A DNA stretch of 64,000 bases from Commensalibacter papalotli (GTDB lineage Bacteria; Pseudomonadota; Alphaproteobacteria; Acetobacterales; Acetobacteraceae). Where the stretch lies: contig NZ_CAMXCI010000001.1 of NCBI RefSeq assembly GCF_947179115.1, positions 186,001-250,000 on the forward strand, given 5' to 3'. The notes below the pieces were generated by a model. It was not told the DNA's origin, did no database searches, and saw only the letters and a program-made list of their open reading frames with translations. Both the position numbers and the translations under genes were made by a program. Positions 25,981 to 35,236 of this stretch are shown here, piece by piece; within the stretch, counting starts at the first letter, position 1; each line of letters opens with the position of its first letter.

Positions 25981-26805
25981 CTATAAAATCTCAAGAATTT
26001 TAAGGGATTTATTAATCAAATCACGACGTAAAGATGGAGGGAACTCTGGCTTCATTTCAAGGTTCAAAGAAAAAGCAATTTTCTCTCCATTAGTTTTTTC
26101 AACCCATCCTGTTAACCAACCCACTTGTGGTGTTTTATTTATACCCAAACCACTTTTTGCATATATTTCATTACCATTGATCACGTCAATAAAAAGCATG
26201 TTACGAACTTCATCTTGGACTTGTTTCTTAAATGGTAATTGTTGATGTGCAAGTTTATAGACAAATTGTGCTTCTTGAACGGGTGTTACTTTTAAAGGTC
26301 CTGATAACCAAAATTTATCAACCTGATGACCTATATTTTCATTCCCAAAGTGGACACGCTTAACTTCTTTTTGCATCAGGGATAAACCCGTACGGCGAGC
26401 CAACTCTTGATAAACAGGAACAGCTGATAATCGCATAGCTTCTCCAAGGGTCATATCTTTGTCCCAAGAAGACAAAAAGTGTTTCTTGCCATCCCATTTA
26501 AAAATAGTTTTAGGAGTTGCTTTGTTATTTTCCAAGCCTATTAACGCATTTAATATTTTAAAAGTAGAGGCGGGGTTATAATAGGTTTGCGCACGTGTTA
26601 AAGAATTTCCATAAGCTGTAATTTTATTATTGCTATCAATAATAATAACGCCTTGAGTATGTAATTGATCAAAAAGTTGTTTTATTTTAAGTTGTTGACG
26701 TTGTGTTATTTGAATTACTTTATTTTCGGCATGAGCAGGAATAGAAACCAATCCAGCACAAGAGATCAAGAGAAGCAGTATAAAAAACTGCCAGTTTTTT
26801 TTCAT
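25981..26805 (-). CDS. Class D (OXA-type) beta-lactamase family protein
   Basis: Class D enzymes hydrolyse beta-lactams by a serine mechanism in the periplasm. Counted from the ATG at 26805, a signal peptide (1-26, ending PAHA) is followed by the active-site STFK (Ser80, Lys83), SAV (127-129), FGN (153-155, the YGN box) and KSG (217-219, the KTG box). WLSGPLKVTP carries the Trp of the omega region. All catalytic boxes are therefore present. Length is 274 residues. A start at 26847, overlapping the upstream stop as TAATG, would add 14 residues before the signal peptide and suggests translational coupling to the TIGR02302 gene. Activity against drugs cannot be judged from sequence. Confidence 0.9.
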   Translation of the reverse strand: MKKNWQFFILLLLISCAGLVSIPAHAENKVIQITQRQQLKIKQLFDQLHTQGVIIIDSNNKITAYGNSLTRAQTYYNPASTFKILNALIGLENNKATPKTIFKWDGKKHFLSSWDKDMTLGEAMRLSAVPVYQELARRTGLSLMQKEVKRVHFGNENIGHQVDKFWLSGPLKVTPVQEAQFVYKLAHQQLPFKKQVQDEVRNMLFIDVINGNEIYAKSGLGINKTPQVGWLTGWVEKTNGEKIAFSLNLEMKPEFPPSLRRDLINKSLKILEIL

Positions 26806-26846
26806 TTGATATTCTCTGAGGTCATCATTCAACATTATTGCCAGCA

Positions 26847-29420
26847 TTAAAACATATTTAATAAGCGATAGATATAATCAAGATCTTTTCCTGAACGATT
26901 GGGGTCATCAGCACGTTTACGAAGTTCTTCTTCTATTTTTCGAGCAGTAGATGCATTTCCAGACAATTCAATTTGACTATTATTTTCATTTGGAGATCTT
27001 CCTAATGGATCTTTCTTTTTATCAACGTCAGCTTTGTTGTCTGCTGAGGGATCTTCTTGAGGATTTTTTGCTGTAAAAACTGGGAAAAAATTAGAAAAAC
27101 GCTGTGCTTCTTGTTGCATAGTTTTTTTGGCTGAATCTTTCCCTTTTTGCAAATTAATCAACGCTTTTTGTTGAGCTGCAGCAGCTTTGCTATCATCTTT
27201 ATTTTCTAAAGCTTGCTGCGCATCTTGCATATTTATTTTTGCCAAATCCAGATTTTGGATAGGCTGTTTTGTGATTGCGTGCATTTGAGTTTGAAGTTTG
27301 GTCAAACTTTCAATTAATCCCTGTTGAGACTGTGCTGTTTGTTCAACAGAGGCCAGGGCGGGTTCAGATTTCTCTTCGTCTTTGTGCGGTGTTATTTGTT
27401 TGATAAGGTCAGAAGTAGAAAGCTTATTTAAATCTTGACTAGGACGCAAAAGAAGAGGGACAGACTGATTAAGTCTGGCATAAGTCTGATTTAATAAATC
27501 TTGCTGTTCTTTAATTAACTTTTCAATATCCTTGGTCAGTTTTTCCATTTCTTTTTGGGATTTAAGATGATCTTCCAGCTTTTTAATATCTTTAGGAGTA
27601 GCACCTCGCATCGTATTTAAAACTTGATTGGTATATTCCAATTGTTGCATAGCTTTGTCCATATTGCCATTTTCCATGGTTTTGGACATATCTTTGAACA
27701 TATCTTCGAAGGAACGCGTACTGGTATATTGCAACTCTTTGCTATTACCATCTTGAGGATTATCTTTGGCATTTTGTTTTGCAAGCGCCATCATTTTTTG
27801 TGCGACTGCATTTTGCAAGCGCTCTAGTCTTCTATTAAGCTCTTGTCGATCTTGATTAGTAATTTTATCTTTGCCAAGACGTTGCATTTTATCAAGTTGT
27901 TCTTGTACGCTTGCCTGTGCTGCACGCAACTCTATATTGGCTTTGGCAATTTCAGAGTTACTACTTTTTCTTTCCTGGGTATCAATCATAAGATCCCAAA
28001 GACGAGATAGCGTTTCTGTTTTGACTTGCGCGGTATTTTTATTGGCATTATCAAGGAAATAAATAATGCTGATATAATTTAAAAAGAGATCATAATCTTG
28101 AAACGCATTAGGGATGTTTTGTAGTTGAATAAGCTCATTGAGGGTATTTTCTTTAGAGAGCTTATCTGTTCCATAGGCTTGTCGAATTTGATCTAGTTTT
28201 TGTGCCACAGGAGAGGAAAAGGTTCTTCTAGGTAAGGTAAAAGTAACCACTTTGCTGGTGGTATTTTGTCCTGTGACATCGGTCGCACTGATGATTGCTT
28301 GTGCTTGGCTGCCAGCCCAAATATTGTTAGATAAATCTTGATGTAAAATTTGTATAATTTTTTTTGGATGATCGCCTAAAGGTTGCGTTAAAGAGAGAAT
28401 TTTTTCTTTGGGGTGATCCTTATTTTGAGGCACCGTTACAACTAAGCGAAAGGACTGGATACCATAATGTTGTGAAGCTTCAAAAGGAAAAGCAGTTTTC
28501 CAGTCATAGTTGCTTTTTTCAATAGGGCCTGTCCATGTGACTTTGGGAGGCAGGTTATCAGGTAAGTTTATATTCCAAGAAGCAACTTCTCTGCCACGAG
28601 CTTGTATATTGATAGTTCCAGAATTTTCAATTGTTGCCTCAATTTGCCATTGATTAGCCTCAGGCTGTTGAATTGAAATGTTGCTTATTACATTTTTCTT
28701 TTCAGAGTAAATAAGTTCAGGGCGTTGTTTTAGATCTGTAAGGGCTATATGCAACCGTGCTTTGGGATCAGTCGCAATCGTCTCAGTTCTAGATTTAATA
28801 TATATGGGGGCAGCATTACTATAAGAAGGTGGAATCACCCAAGCTTGAAAATTAGGCAATGGCATTGAGGCATCATCATACCCTGGTCGCATCGCGGATA
28901 ATAAGCGAGATGAAGCAATATGCTTGTTTGATACGAAAAGTGCTGCAAAAATACAAATCGTAACAATTGCAATGCGATTTATATGGTAATGCCCTTTAAA
29001 GATTTTAGGTGCACCAACTTTTAAATCAGGAAAGTTTTTAAAAATTCTTTGTATATGAATATTCCAAACAGCTCTATTTTCCGTTTGCACAGGAGTATCG
29101 TAAAGCGTTTGTAAAGGTTGATTTGGTAATTTATTAATTTGTTCAATACGGTTTAAGTTTTCTTTGAAAGAAGTAAAAGGAAAACGTTTAATTTGGTAAA
29201 TTACTAGTCCAATACTGCCAATGCACATAATAGCAAGGATAAGTATACGTAAAATATCGGGTAGACGCTGAGGAATACCCAGCAACCCTAAACAAAGATA
29301 TATCCCCCATAAAGAGAGAAATAATAAAAAAATAGGCCAATATTTCTCTATCCAAACATTGAGTTTGGTAAGAAAAATAGCTTTTTTAATCTGTGCTTTA
29401 TGTTCTTGGGGAATATTCAT
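26847..29420 (-). CDS. TIGR02302 family (DUF4175) membrane protein
   Basis: This is a large alphaproteobacterial protein of unknown function. The N-terminus has two close membrane segments (about residues 28-70) and a third near 150-165. A beta-rich region then runs to about 390, and long charged coiled-coil stretches from about 460 to 790, rich in Gln, Lys and Glu (for example LEKLQNAVAQKMMALAKQ-type repeats). The C-terminus carries RKIEEELRKRADDPNRSGKDLDYIYRLLNMF, broken here by family-typical RADDPNR. The 857-residue length fits the family. It lies 16 bases after lysA, its usual neighbour. Confidence 0.88.
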   Translation of the reverse strand: MNIPQEHKAQIKKAIFLTKLNVWIEKYWPIFLLFLSLWGIYLCLGLLGIPQRLPDILRILILAIMCIGSIGLVIYQIKRFPFTSFKENLNRIEQINKLPNQPLQTLYDTPVQTENRAVWNIHIQRIFKNFPDLKVGAPKIFKGHYHINRIAIVTICIFAALFVSNKHIASSRLLSAMRPGYDDASMPLPNFQAWVIPPSYSNAAPIYIKSRTETIATDPKARLHIALTDLKQRPELIYSEKKNVISNISIQQPEANQWQIEATIENSGTINIQARGREVASWNINLPDNLPPKVTWTGPIEKSNYDWKTAFPFEASQHYGIQSFRLVVTVPQNKDHPKEKILSLTQPLGDHPKKIIQILHQDLSNNIWAGSQAQAIISATDVTGQNTTSKVVTFTLPRRTFSSPVAQKLDQIRQAYGTDKLSKENTLNELIQLQNIPNAFQDYDLFLNYISIIYFLDNANKNTAQVKTETLSRLWDLMIDTQERKSSNSEIAKANIELRAAQASVQEQLDKMQRLGKDKITNQDRQELNRRLERLQNAVAQKMMALAKQNAKDNPQDGNSKELQYTSTRSFEDMFKDMSKTMENGNMDKAMQQLEYTNQVLNTMRGATPKDIKKLEDHLKSQKEMEKLTKDIEKLIKEQQDLLNQTYARLNQSVPLLLRPSQDLNKLSTSDLIKQITPHKDEEKSEPALASVEQTAQSQQGLIESLTKLQTQMHAITKQPIQNLDLAKINMQDAQQALENKDDSKAAAAQQKALINLQKGKDSAKKTMQQEAQRFSNFFPVFTAKNPQEDPSADNKADVDKKKDPLGRSPNENNSQIELSGNASTARKIEEELRKRADDPNRSGKDLDYIYRLLNMF

Positions 29421-29436
29421 TAATTTACAAAGCTTG

Positions 29437-30777
29437 TTAAGAGTTTTTAGGATACCAAGAAGGTATTATTTCATCTTTCCATAAATCTTCGATAGATTGA
29501 CGAGGTTGAATAACAGCAGATTGATTACCAGAAACCATAATTTGTGCGGCCAAAGGGCGTGCATTATAAGTAGAGCTCATGACGCTGCCATAAGCACCAG
29601 CATCCAAGATAGCAATGTAATCTCCAGGTAATAAATTCGGTAATAAGCGATCTCTCGCAAAAATATCGCTTGATTCGCAAACAGGACCATCAATATTTAA
29701 CGATTGACAAGGACGTTGATAGATTTCTGAGGAAATTGGCAAAATGCCATGCCAAGAATCATACATTGCAGGACGAACTAAATCATTCATTGCCGCATCA
29801 ATAATAATAAAAGGTGCTGCATCAGGACCATTGCTCTTATGCATAACAACTTTACTGATTAACACGCCAGATGGGCCAATAAGCCAGCGACCAGGTTCAA
29901 TTCCAAGTTTTAAATTCAAAGGACCTAGGACTTCTTTCATCAATGTTGCAATTGCATCGGGACGAGCTTCTTTTTCATCATGATAAGAGATTCCAAAACC
30001 ACCCCCGCAATCCAGTGTGGAAACCCCTAATCCTTGATTGCGTGCTTCTTTAATCAAAGCAACCATTTTAATAAAGGCTTGACGATAAGGATCCGTTGAT
30101 GAAATTTGACTGCCGATATGCACATCAAATCCTAAAGGTGTAATATTTGGCAACTCATAGGCTTCTTTATAAACCGCAATCGCTTGTTTATAAGCAATAC
30201 CAAATTTATTTTCTGCTAGTCCTGTTGTGATTTTATGATGGGTCTTGGCATCCACATCAGGATTAATTCGTAAACAAATGGCTGCATTTTTACCAATTGA
30301 TTGCGCAATCTTTGACAATAAATGTAATTCTTCACGGCTTTCTACGTTGATTTGTGCAATTTGTGTCTCAATGGCTAAACGTAATTCATCTTCAGTTTTT
30401 CCGACACCAGAAAAGCAAATTTTGGCAGGGGAGATGCCCGCTTTTAACGCTCTTAATAGCTCACCACCACTGACGATATCAGCCCCAGCACCTTCTTTGG
30501 CTAGCAGATCTAGAATCGCTATATGCCCATTGGCTTTCATGGCATAATGAATAGAGACATCCAGTTGTTCTGCTTTAAATGCTTGGTCCAGGTTGTTGTA
30601 ACGTGCTTTTAAAATATCAGCATTAATAACCCATGTGGGACTGCCATATTCGGTTGCAATTGATTGTAAAGAAGCTTGTCCAAAAAGTAACCCTTGGTCT
30701 TTATCAAGGGTTAAATCTGGATGAGTTTGCAAAAGCGCTTCTATCGTTGCAGGCAAGGATTGAAAAAACGAAGTCAT
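29437..30777 (-). CDS. lysA: Diaminopimelate decarboxylase
   Basis: LysA decarboxylates meso-diaminopimelate to lysine, finishing the pathway started by dapD and dapE in this window. It is a fold-type III PLP enzyme. The PLP Lys is residue 81 in IHYAMKANGH, the glycine loop is LDCGGGFGISY, and the substrate motif CESSDIFARD lies near residue 362. Length is 446 residues; about 25 residues precede the usual start. In other alphaproteobacteria it directly follows argH and lptM, but here a protease gene on the other strand separates them. Confidence 0.97.
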   Translation of the reverse strand: MTSFFQSLPATIEALLQTHPDLTLDKDQGLLFGQASLQSIATEYGSPTWVINADILKARYNNLDQAFKAEQLDVSIHYAMKANGHIAILDLLAKEGAGADIVSGGELLRALKAGISPAKICFSGVGKTEDELRLAIETQIAQINVESREELHLLSKIAQSIGKNAAICLRINPDVDAKTHHKITTGLAENKFGIAYKQAIAVYKEAYELPNITPLGFDVHIGSQISSTDPYRQAFIKMVALIKEARNQGLGVSTLDCGGGFGISYHDEKEARPDAIATLMKEVLGPLNLKLGIEPGRWLIGPSGVLISKVVMHKSNGPDAAPFIIIDAAMNDLVRPAMYDSWHGILPISSEIYQRPCQSLNIDGPVCESSDIFARDRLLPNLLPGDYIAILDAGAYGSVMSSTYNARPLAAQIMVSGNQSAVIQPRQSIEDLWKDEIIPSWYPKNS

Positions 30778-30913
30778 ATAGTTAGAAAGCCTTTTTCTAA
30801 AAACTTAAACATTATTAAAGCAGTTGAATATATATAAGGGTGTATTGTATCTTTTCTTCATTGTACGTGCAAACAAGAACTAGAAGCTTCATAATATTTT
30901 TTGGGAAGATTTC

Positions 30914-31708
30914 ATGAGATTATCAATAAATCTGTTTACAATTTATGTTTTTATTTGTGCTATAACTAGTATGATCATTTTAAACAGCAACAAAGTAATT
31001 GCCCAAGATGTGCAAATTCCCAAATTACCTGGGTTAAATAAAGAAGACGAACATCGACAAACCGTTGATGTTTCAGAGGAGCCTTGGCAAATTATCGGAA
31101 AAGTGCAAACGAATGCAGGTCAAAAATGTACTGGATTTTTGATTTCTCCTCGAATTGTTGTGACGGCTGCACATTGTTTGTGGATTAAAAAAACGAAACA
31201 GTTTTTTGCACCTCAATCGATTCATTTTTTATTAGGGTACCAACGTCAAAAATATAAAATTGCTGCATCTGTTAGTCGTATTTTATCTTTTGAAGCATAT
31301 CGCGATTTAATGATGAATAGGGTCAATAATTTAATCTTAAATAAGCCTTTGGATGATATTGTTTCAGATCGTGTTTATTTATTACTATCCAAAGATATTT
31401 TGCCAGCTTCAAAACTCGTTCCTCTTGCTAAAGAGTTGCCTGTAGAAAAGACCCCTCTTTGGTTGGGTGGTTATGAGCAAGATCGTCAGGAGGTTTTATA
31501 TGCTGATAAAAATTGCGAAATATCTGAACGTGTTTATTACCCTGACACACCTTCTAAATTATTCCATACGTGCCAAGCAACATATGGCAGTAGCGGTGCG
31601 CCTTTATTTACTAAAAATACAGATGGAAAATGGACAATTGTTGGAATACAAGTGGCAGCGTTTGATGGCAAATCAGGTGGAATAGCTGGTTCTTTGATTC
31701 AAAAATAA
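30914..31708 (+). CDS. Secreted trypsin-like serine protease, active site possibly altered
   Basis: The 264-residue protein has a signal peptide (about 1-30, ending KVIAQ) and an S1-type chymotrypsin fold. His87 lies in VTAAHC and Ser227 in YGSSGAP. Cys72 and Cys88 could form the usual disulphide around the His, and Cys201 and Cys220 another. Where family members usually have the catalytic Asp (an ND-x-AL-type stretch), this protein reads NNLIL, with Asn139. Asp147 or Asp148 nearby might substitute. It may therefore be a pseudoprotease or have shifted residues. It lies between lptM and lysA on the opposite strand, an insertion into a conserved block. Its substrate is unknown. Confidence 0.82.
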   Translation: MRLSINLFTIYVFICAITSMIILNSNKVIAQDVQIPKLPGLNKEDEHRQTVDVSEEPWQIIGKVQTNAGQKCTGFLISPRIVVTAAHCLWIKKTKQFFAPQSIHFLLGYQRQKYKIAASVSRILSFEAYRDLMMNRVNNLILNKPLDDIVSDRVYLLLSKDILPASKLVPLAKELPVEKTPLWLGGYEQDRQEVLYADKNCEISERVYYPDTPSKLFHTCQATYGSSGAPLFTKNTDGKWTIVGIQVAAFDGKSGGIAGSLIQK

Positions 31709-31742
31709 AAGCTTGCCTTTATTAATAAAGACAAGCTTTTTG
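31707..31742. terminator. Bidirectional terminator between protease and lptM genes
   Basis: Nine-base arms (31707-31715 and 31732-31740) continue inward, after one C-A mismatch, into a further seven-base stem. The ends supply A and T runs for both directions. It serves the convergent protease and argH-lptM units. Confidence 0.85.
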
Positions 31743-31746
31743 AAAA

Positions 31747-31896
31747 TCAATCTGCAGGGGGATATCCACGAGGATACGTTATTTTATCTGCTGGTCCAGG
31801 TGGTTTAGGAGAGCCTTTCCGTCCGCAACCAGAGAGTTGTAAAGTTGCCATTGTTAAACAGCTAACTAACAAGCAAAAAGAAATATATTTTTTCAT
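31747..31896 (-). CDS. lptM: LptM-like (YifL) small lipoprotein
   Basis: LptM helps the LPS translocon LptD reach its correct disulphide pattern at the outer membrane. The 49-residue product begins MKKYISFCLLVSCLTMATLQ, followed by the lipobox LSGC (Cys24) and GRKGSPKPPGPADK, and ends in YPPAD. Escherichia coli LptM likewise has a lipobox followed by a Gly-Lys-Gly/Pro stretch and ends near PPAD. The ATG lies two bases after the argH stop, so it is translated from the argH message. It connects with the lptA, lptB and lptC genes of this window. Assignment rests on short motifs and on the argH-lptM-lysA context. Confidence 0.78.
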   Translation of the reverse strand: MKKYISFCLLVSCLTMATLQLSGCGRKGSPKPPGPADKITYPRGYPPAD

Positions 31897-31898
31897 GG

Positions 31899-33305
31899 TT
31901 AATCCTGTAATATTTTTATCCATTTTTGTGCTTGAGTGATGACATTGCTTGGCGCGGTGCCTCCCTCACTGACACGAGAAGCCAAAGAAGCTTCGACGCT
32001 GAGCACGGAGAAGATATCTTGCGTAATTTTAGGTTCGATTTTTTGCATATCCTCTATGGATACTTGATCTAAAGTAAGGTTTTTTTGTTCAGCGAGGCTT
32101 ACAATTTGACCTGTAACATGATGCGCTGTACGAAAAGGCATTTGTAGTTTTTGCACAAGCCAATCAGCAAGGTCTGTTGCCGTAGAAAATCCAGATCCAG
32201 CCCAACGACGCATATTCTCTTTGTTGGCTTGTAAATCCCCAATCATTCCCGAACATGCAGCAAGGCATAACATCATCGTATCAGTAGCTGCAAATACTTG
32301 CTCTTTGTCCTCTTGCATATCTTTGGCATAGGCCAAAGGTAGCCCTTTCATGACGGTTAATAACCCAATTAACGCACCAGAAACACGACCTATTTTCGCA
32401 CGAACTAATTCGGCTGCATCAGGATTACGCTTTTGTGGCATAATCGAAGAGCCAGTGGTATAGGCATCAGACAATTTGATAAATGAGAATGGAGAAGAGC
32501 ACCAAATAACGATTTCTTCGGCCATTCGGGATAAATGCATGGCCATAATGGATAAAGCAGATAAATATTCCAAAGCAAAATCACGATCAGAAACAGCATC
32601 CAATGAATTTGCCATCGGGCGATCAAACCCCAATAGTTTAGCTGTCATTTGACGGTCAATAGGGAAGGAGGTACCAGCCAATGCCGCAGCGCCTAATGGA
32701 CTTTCATTTAGACGGTTGCGTGCATCAATTAAACGTCCTTTATCTCTGGATAACATTTCAACATAAGCTAGTAGATGATGGCCGAATGTAACAGGTTGTG
32801 CGGATTGAAGATGCGTAAAACCTGGCATTGCCGTATCAGCATATTCCTCAGCACGTTGTGCCAAAGTCAACATGAGATGTTCAGTAGACAGAATCATTGC
32901 ATCAATATTATCACGAACCCAGAGGCGAAAATCGGTTGCAACCTGATCATTTCTAGAGCGTCCAGTATGTAATCTTTTACCAGCTTCGCCTATATTATCA
33001 GCAAGGCGAGCTTCAATATTCATATGAATATCTTCGAGGGCACGGCTAAATTGAAACTGATCATTTTCAATTTCAGTTTTAATGCGTGCAAGGCCTTCGT
33101 GAATAGTCATTTTATCTTGCTGTGAAATAATACCCATTTTAGCAAGCATTTCAGAATGTGCCAAAGACCCTTTTATATCTTGGTGCCAGAGCCTTTTATC
33201 AAAATCAATAGAAGCATTAATTTGCTCCATAATAGCAGAAGGCCCCTCTGCGAAACGCCCGCCCCATTGTTGATTGGCCAAATTTTTATTTTTATCTTGT
33301 GTCAA
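31899..33305 (-). CDS. argH: Argininosuccinate lyase
   Basis: ArgH splits argininosuccinate into arginine and fumarate, the last step of arginine synthesis. The fumarase/aspartase superfamily signature GSSIMPQKRNPD is present, with its catalytic Ser loop near residue 280. TGRSRNDQVATDFRLW and the GFTHLQSAQPVTFGH block with the catalytic His are also seen. Length is 468 residues. It starts at TTG (33305) with no ATG nearby that fits. lptM follows after two bases. Confidence 0.97.
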   Translation of the reverse strand: MTQDKNKNLANQQWGGRFAEGPSAIMEQINASIDFDKRLWHQDIKGSLAHSEMLAKMGIISQQDKMTIHEGLARIKTEIENDQFQFSRALEDIHMNIEARLADNIGEAGKRLHTGRSRNDQVATDFRLWVRDNIDAMILSTEHLMLTLAQRAEEYADTAMPGFTHLQSAQPVTFGHHLLAYVEMLSRDKGRLIDARNRLNESPLGAAALAGTSFPIDRQMTAKLLGFDRPMANSLDAVSDRDFALEYLSALSIMAMHLSRMAEEIVIWCSSPFSFIKLSDAYTTGSSIMPQKRNPDAAELVRAKIGRVSGALIGLLTVMKGLPLAYAKDMQEDKEQVFAATDTMMLCLAACSGMIGDLQANKENMRRWAGSGFSTATDLADWLVQKLQMPFRTAHHVTGQIVSLAEQKNLTLDQVSIEDMQKIEPKITQDIFSVLSVEASLASRVSEGGTAPSNVITQAQKWIKILQD

Positions 33306-33404
33306 TGAGTTATAGCTCCCAGAATTATTTATAAGTATACTGTCATTATTCTTTTATGTTAAGGATAAGAACAGGTAATTTCAAAAAAGAATCATTTGGA
33401 TAAA

Positions 33405-34109
33405 ATGTGTGAACAAAAAAACGAATCATTTTATATTAAAATTGAACATAGAATAAAATCAAAAGAAAAACATGTGCTTTCTGATAAAAAATTACTGGAA
33501 TATTTATCTCAATGGATCAATCTTAATAAAAATATAACAGATTGGCAGAGTCTTACCTTGTCACGTTTTGGTTCTTTTCCTGCAATTTTAACGGCAAGTA
33601 AAGATGAACTCCAAAAAGGGTTGAATTTATCAGAGAAAGATTCGGCAAATATTAAACTATGTTATGAAATCTCTTTGCGGTTGTTAAAAGCAAGAATATA
33701 TAATTGTAACATATTAGAAAATAAAATTTTTTTGACAGATTATTTAATTGCTCATTTGTCGCGTAAACAAACCGAGGATTTTTTAATTTACTTTTTGGAT
33801 GAAGAAGGCCAAATCATCCAAGAAACGTTGCAAGGAAATGGAACGGTTAATGCTACTTCTTTATATATTCGTGAAGTGACGAGAAGTGCATTAAAATGCA
33901 ATGCTCACTCATTAATTTTGGTGCATAATCATCCCAGTGGGGTCGCAGCTCCCTCTGGTTCAGATGAAAAATTAACTGAAATGGTCACGTATGCGTTAAA
34001 GGTTATCAATGTGCAAGTCGTTGACCATTTAATTATTGGGAATGGTTGTTTTTTTTCTTTTGCAGAAAATAACCTTGTCATTCCTTCGAATATAAGCCGT
34101 TTGAAATAG
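33405..34109 (+). CDS. radC: RadC family JAB-domain (MPN) protein
   Basis: RadC proteins carry a JAB/MPN metalloprotease-like domain; the old link to DNA repair is doubtful. A helix-hairpin-helix-like N-terminal part (to about residue 100) precedes the JAB domain. This shows the metal motif HNHPSG (His174, His176) with Asp187 about ten residues later. The C-terminal VVDHLIIGNGCFFSFAE is typical. I chose the ATG at 33405; a TTG at 33396 would add three residues. Its last 32 bases overlap the end of purK on the other strand. Confidence 0.92.
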   Translation: MCEQKNESFYIKIEHRIKSKEKHVLSDKKLLEYLSQWINLNKNITDWQSLTLSRFGSFPAILTASKDELQKGLNLSEKDSANIKLCYEISLRLLKARIYNCNILENKIFLTDYLIAHLSRKQTEDFLIYFLDEEGQIIQETLQGNGTVNATSLYIREVTRSALKCNAHSLILVHNHPSGVAAPSGSDEKLTEMVTYALKVINVQVVDHLIIGNGCFFSFAENNLVIPSNISRLK

Positions 34110-35205
34110 CTTGAATACCGAAATCACCAGGCAAGCTGTTATAAGGGAAGATAACGTTGACATGGCCCATTTTACGACCCTTTTTGGCAATGTCCTTGCC
34201 ATATAAATGCCCAATCAATTCTGGTGTAGCCAAAATTTGAGGCCATAACGCCATATCTTCTGGGCCAATCAAATTTTTCATCACAGCATCAGAATGCCTG
34301 ATTGCGGGTGGCAAAGGTAACCCTGTGACAGCTCGAATATGCATCTCGAATTGATCAATAGGACAAGCATTCATGGTCCAGTGCCCAGAATTATGAGGCC
34401 TTGGGGCAATTTCATTAACCAATACTTTATTGTTACAATCAATAAATAATTCTACACCCATAATTCCAATTAAATCGAGAGACCTCGCTATATGTATGGC
34501 TAGTTCTTGAGCTTGTTTTTGAAGCTCGGGCAGAATGCGAGCAGGGGCAAGACTGATGTCGAGAATACCATTTTTATGCCGGTTTTCGGTAACGTCAAAT
34601 GTCTGTACAACACCATGAATGTTACGAGCGACCATCACGCTGACCTCACAACTAAAATCAACCATTTTTTCAGCAATTAAAGGATGAGGCTTTAAATGAG
34701 CAAATGCGGTTATAAAATCTTCTAAGTTGTGAATGACAGCCTGCCCTTTGCCATCATAGCCCAAGCGAGTGGTCTTTAGAATATAAGGGTATCCTAAATT
34801 TAAAGCAGCACACTCACCATCGGCAGGTTGTTCTATTTTGATCCATCGGGTGGTAGGAATATTATGTTGATTTAAAAAAGATTTTTCCAAAATTCGATCT
34901 TGGCTGATCCGTAAGATATTCCCAGAAGGATGAACAGGACGAATGGAGGATAATAGATCAATGCCTTGCGCACTTATATTTTCGAACTCGAATGTAATGA
35001 CATCAACTGCATTGGCAAAAATTTCCAGTGTTTTTGGGTCATCATAAGCTCCAATCGTTGTTTTTGACGCAACTTGACTGGCTGGAGCATTTGGAATATC
35101 GGATAAAATATGCGTTTGAAACCCAAGGCGAGACGCGGCAACAGCTGACATGCGTCCCAATTGCCCCCCGCCAACTATACCAATGGTAGAATTAGAAGAA
35201 AGCAT
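34078..35205 (-). CDS. purK: N5-carboxyaminoimidazole ribonucleotide synthase
   Basis: PurK uses ATP and bicarbonate to carboxylate aminoimidazole ribonucleotide in purine synthesis. It has the ATP-grasp fold: an N-terminal GIVGGGQLGRM dinucleotide-type loop, the central YPYILKTTRLGYDGKGQ ATP-binding stretch and the metal-binding LVNEIAPRPHNSGHWT. Length is 375 residues. It follows purE, whose product uses its product directly, by 31 bases. Confidence 0.97.
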   Translation of the reverse strand: MLSSNSTIGIVGGGQLGRMSAVAASRLGFQTHILSDIPNAPASQVASKTTIGAYDDPKTLEIFANAVDVITFEFENISAQGIDLLSSIRPVHPSGNILRISQDRILEKSFLNQHNIPTTRWIKIEQPADGECAALNLGYPYILKTTRLGYDGKGQAVIHNLEDFITAFAHLKPHPLIAEKMVDFSCEVSVMVARNIHGVVQTFDVTENRHKNGILDISLAPARILPELQKQAQELAIHIARSLDLIGIMGVELFIDCNNKVLVNEIAPRPHNSGHWTMNACPIDQFEMHIRAVTGLPLPPAIRHSDAVMKNLIGPEDMALWPQILATPELIGHLYGKDIAKKGRKMGHVNVIFPYNSLPGDFGIQAISNGLYSKE

Positions 35206-35236
35206 TAAAGACCTCTTTTAAAATAATATGAAGGGA

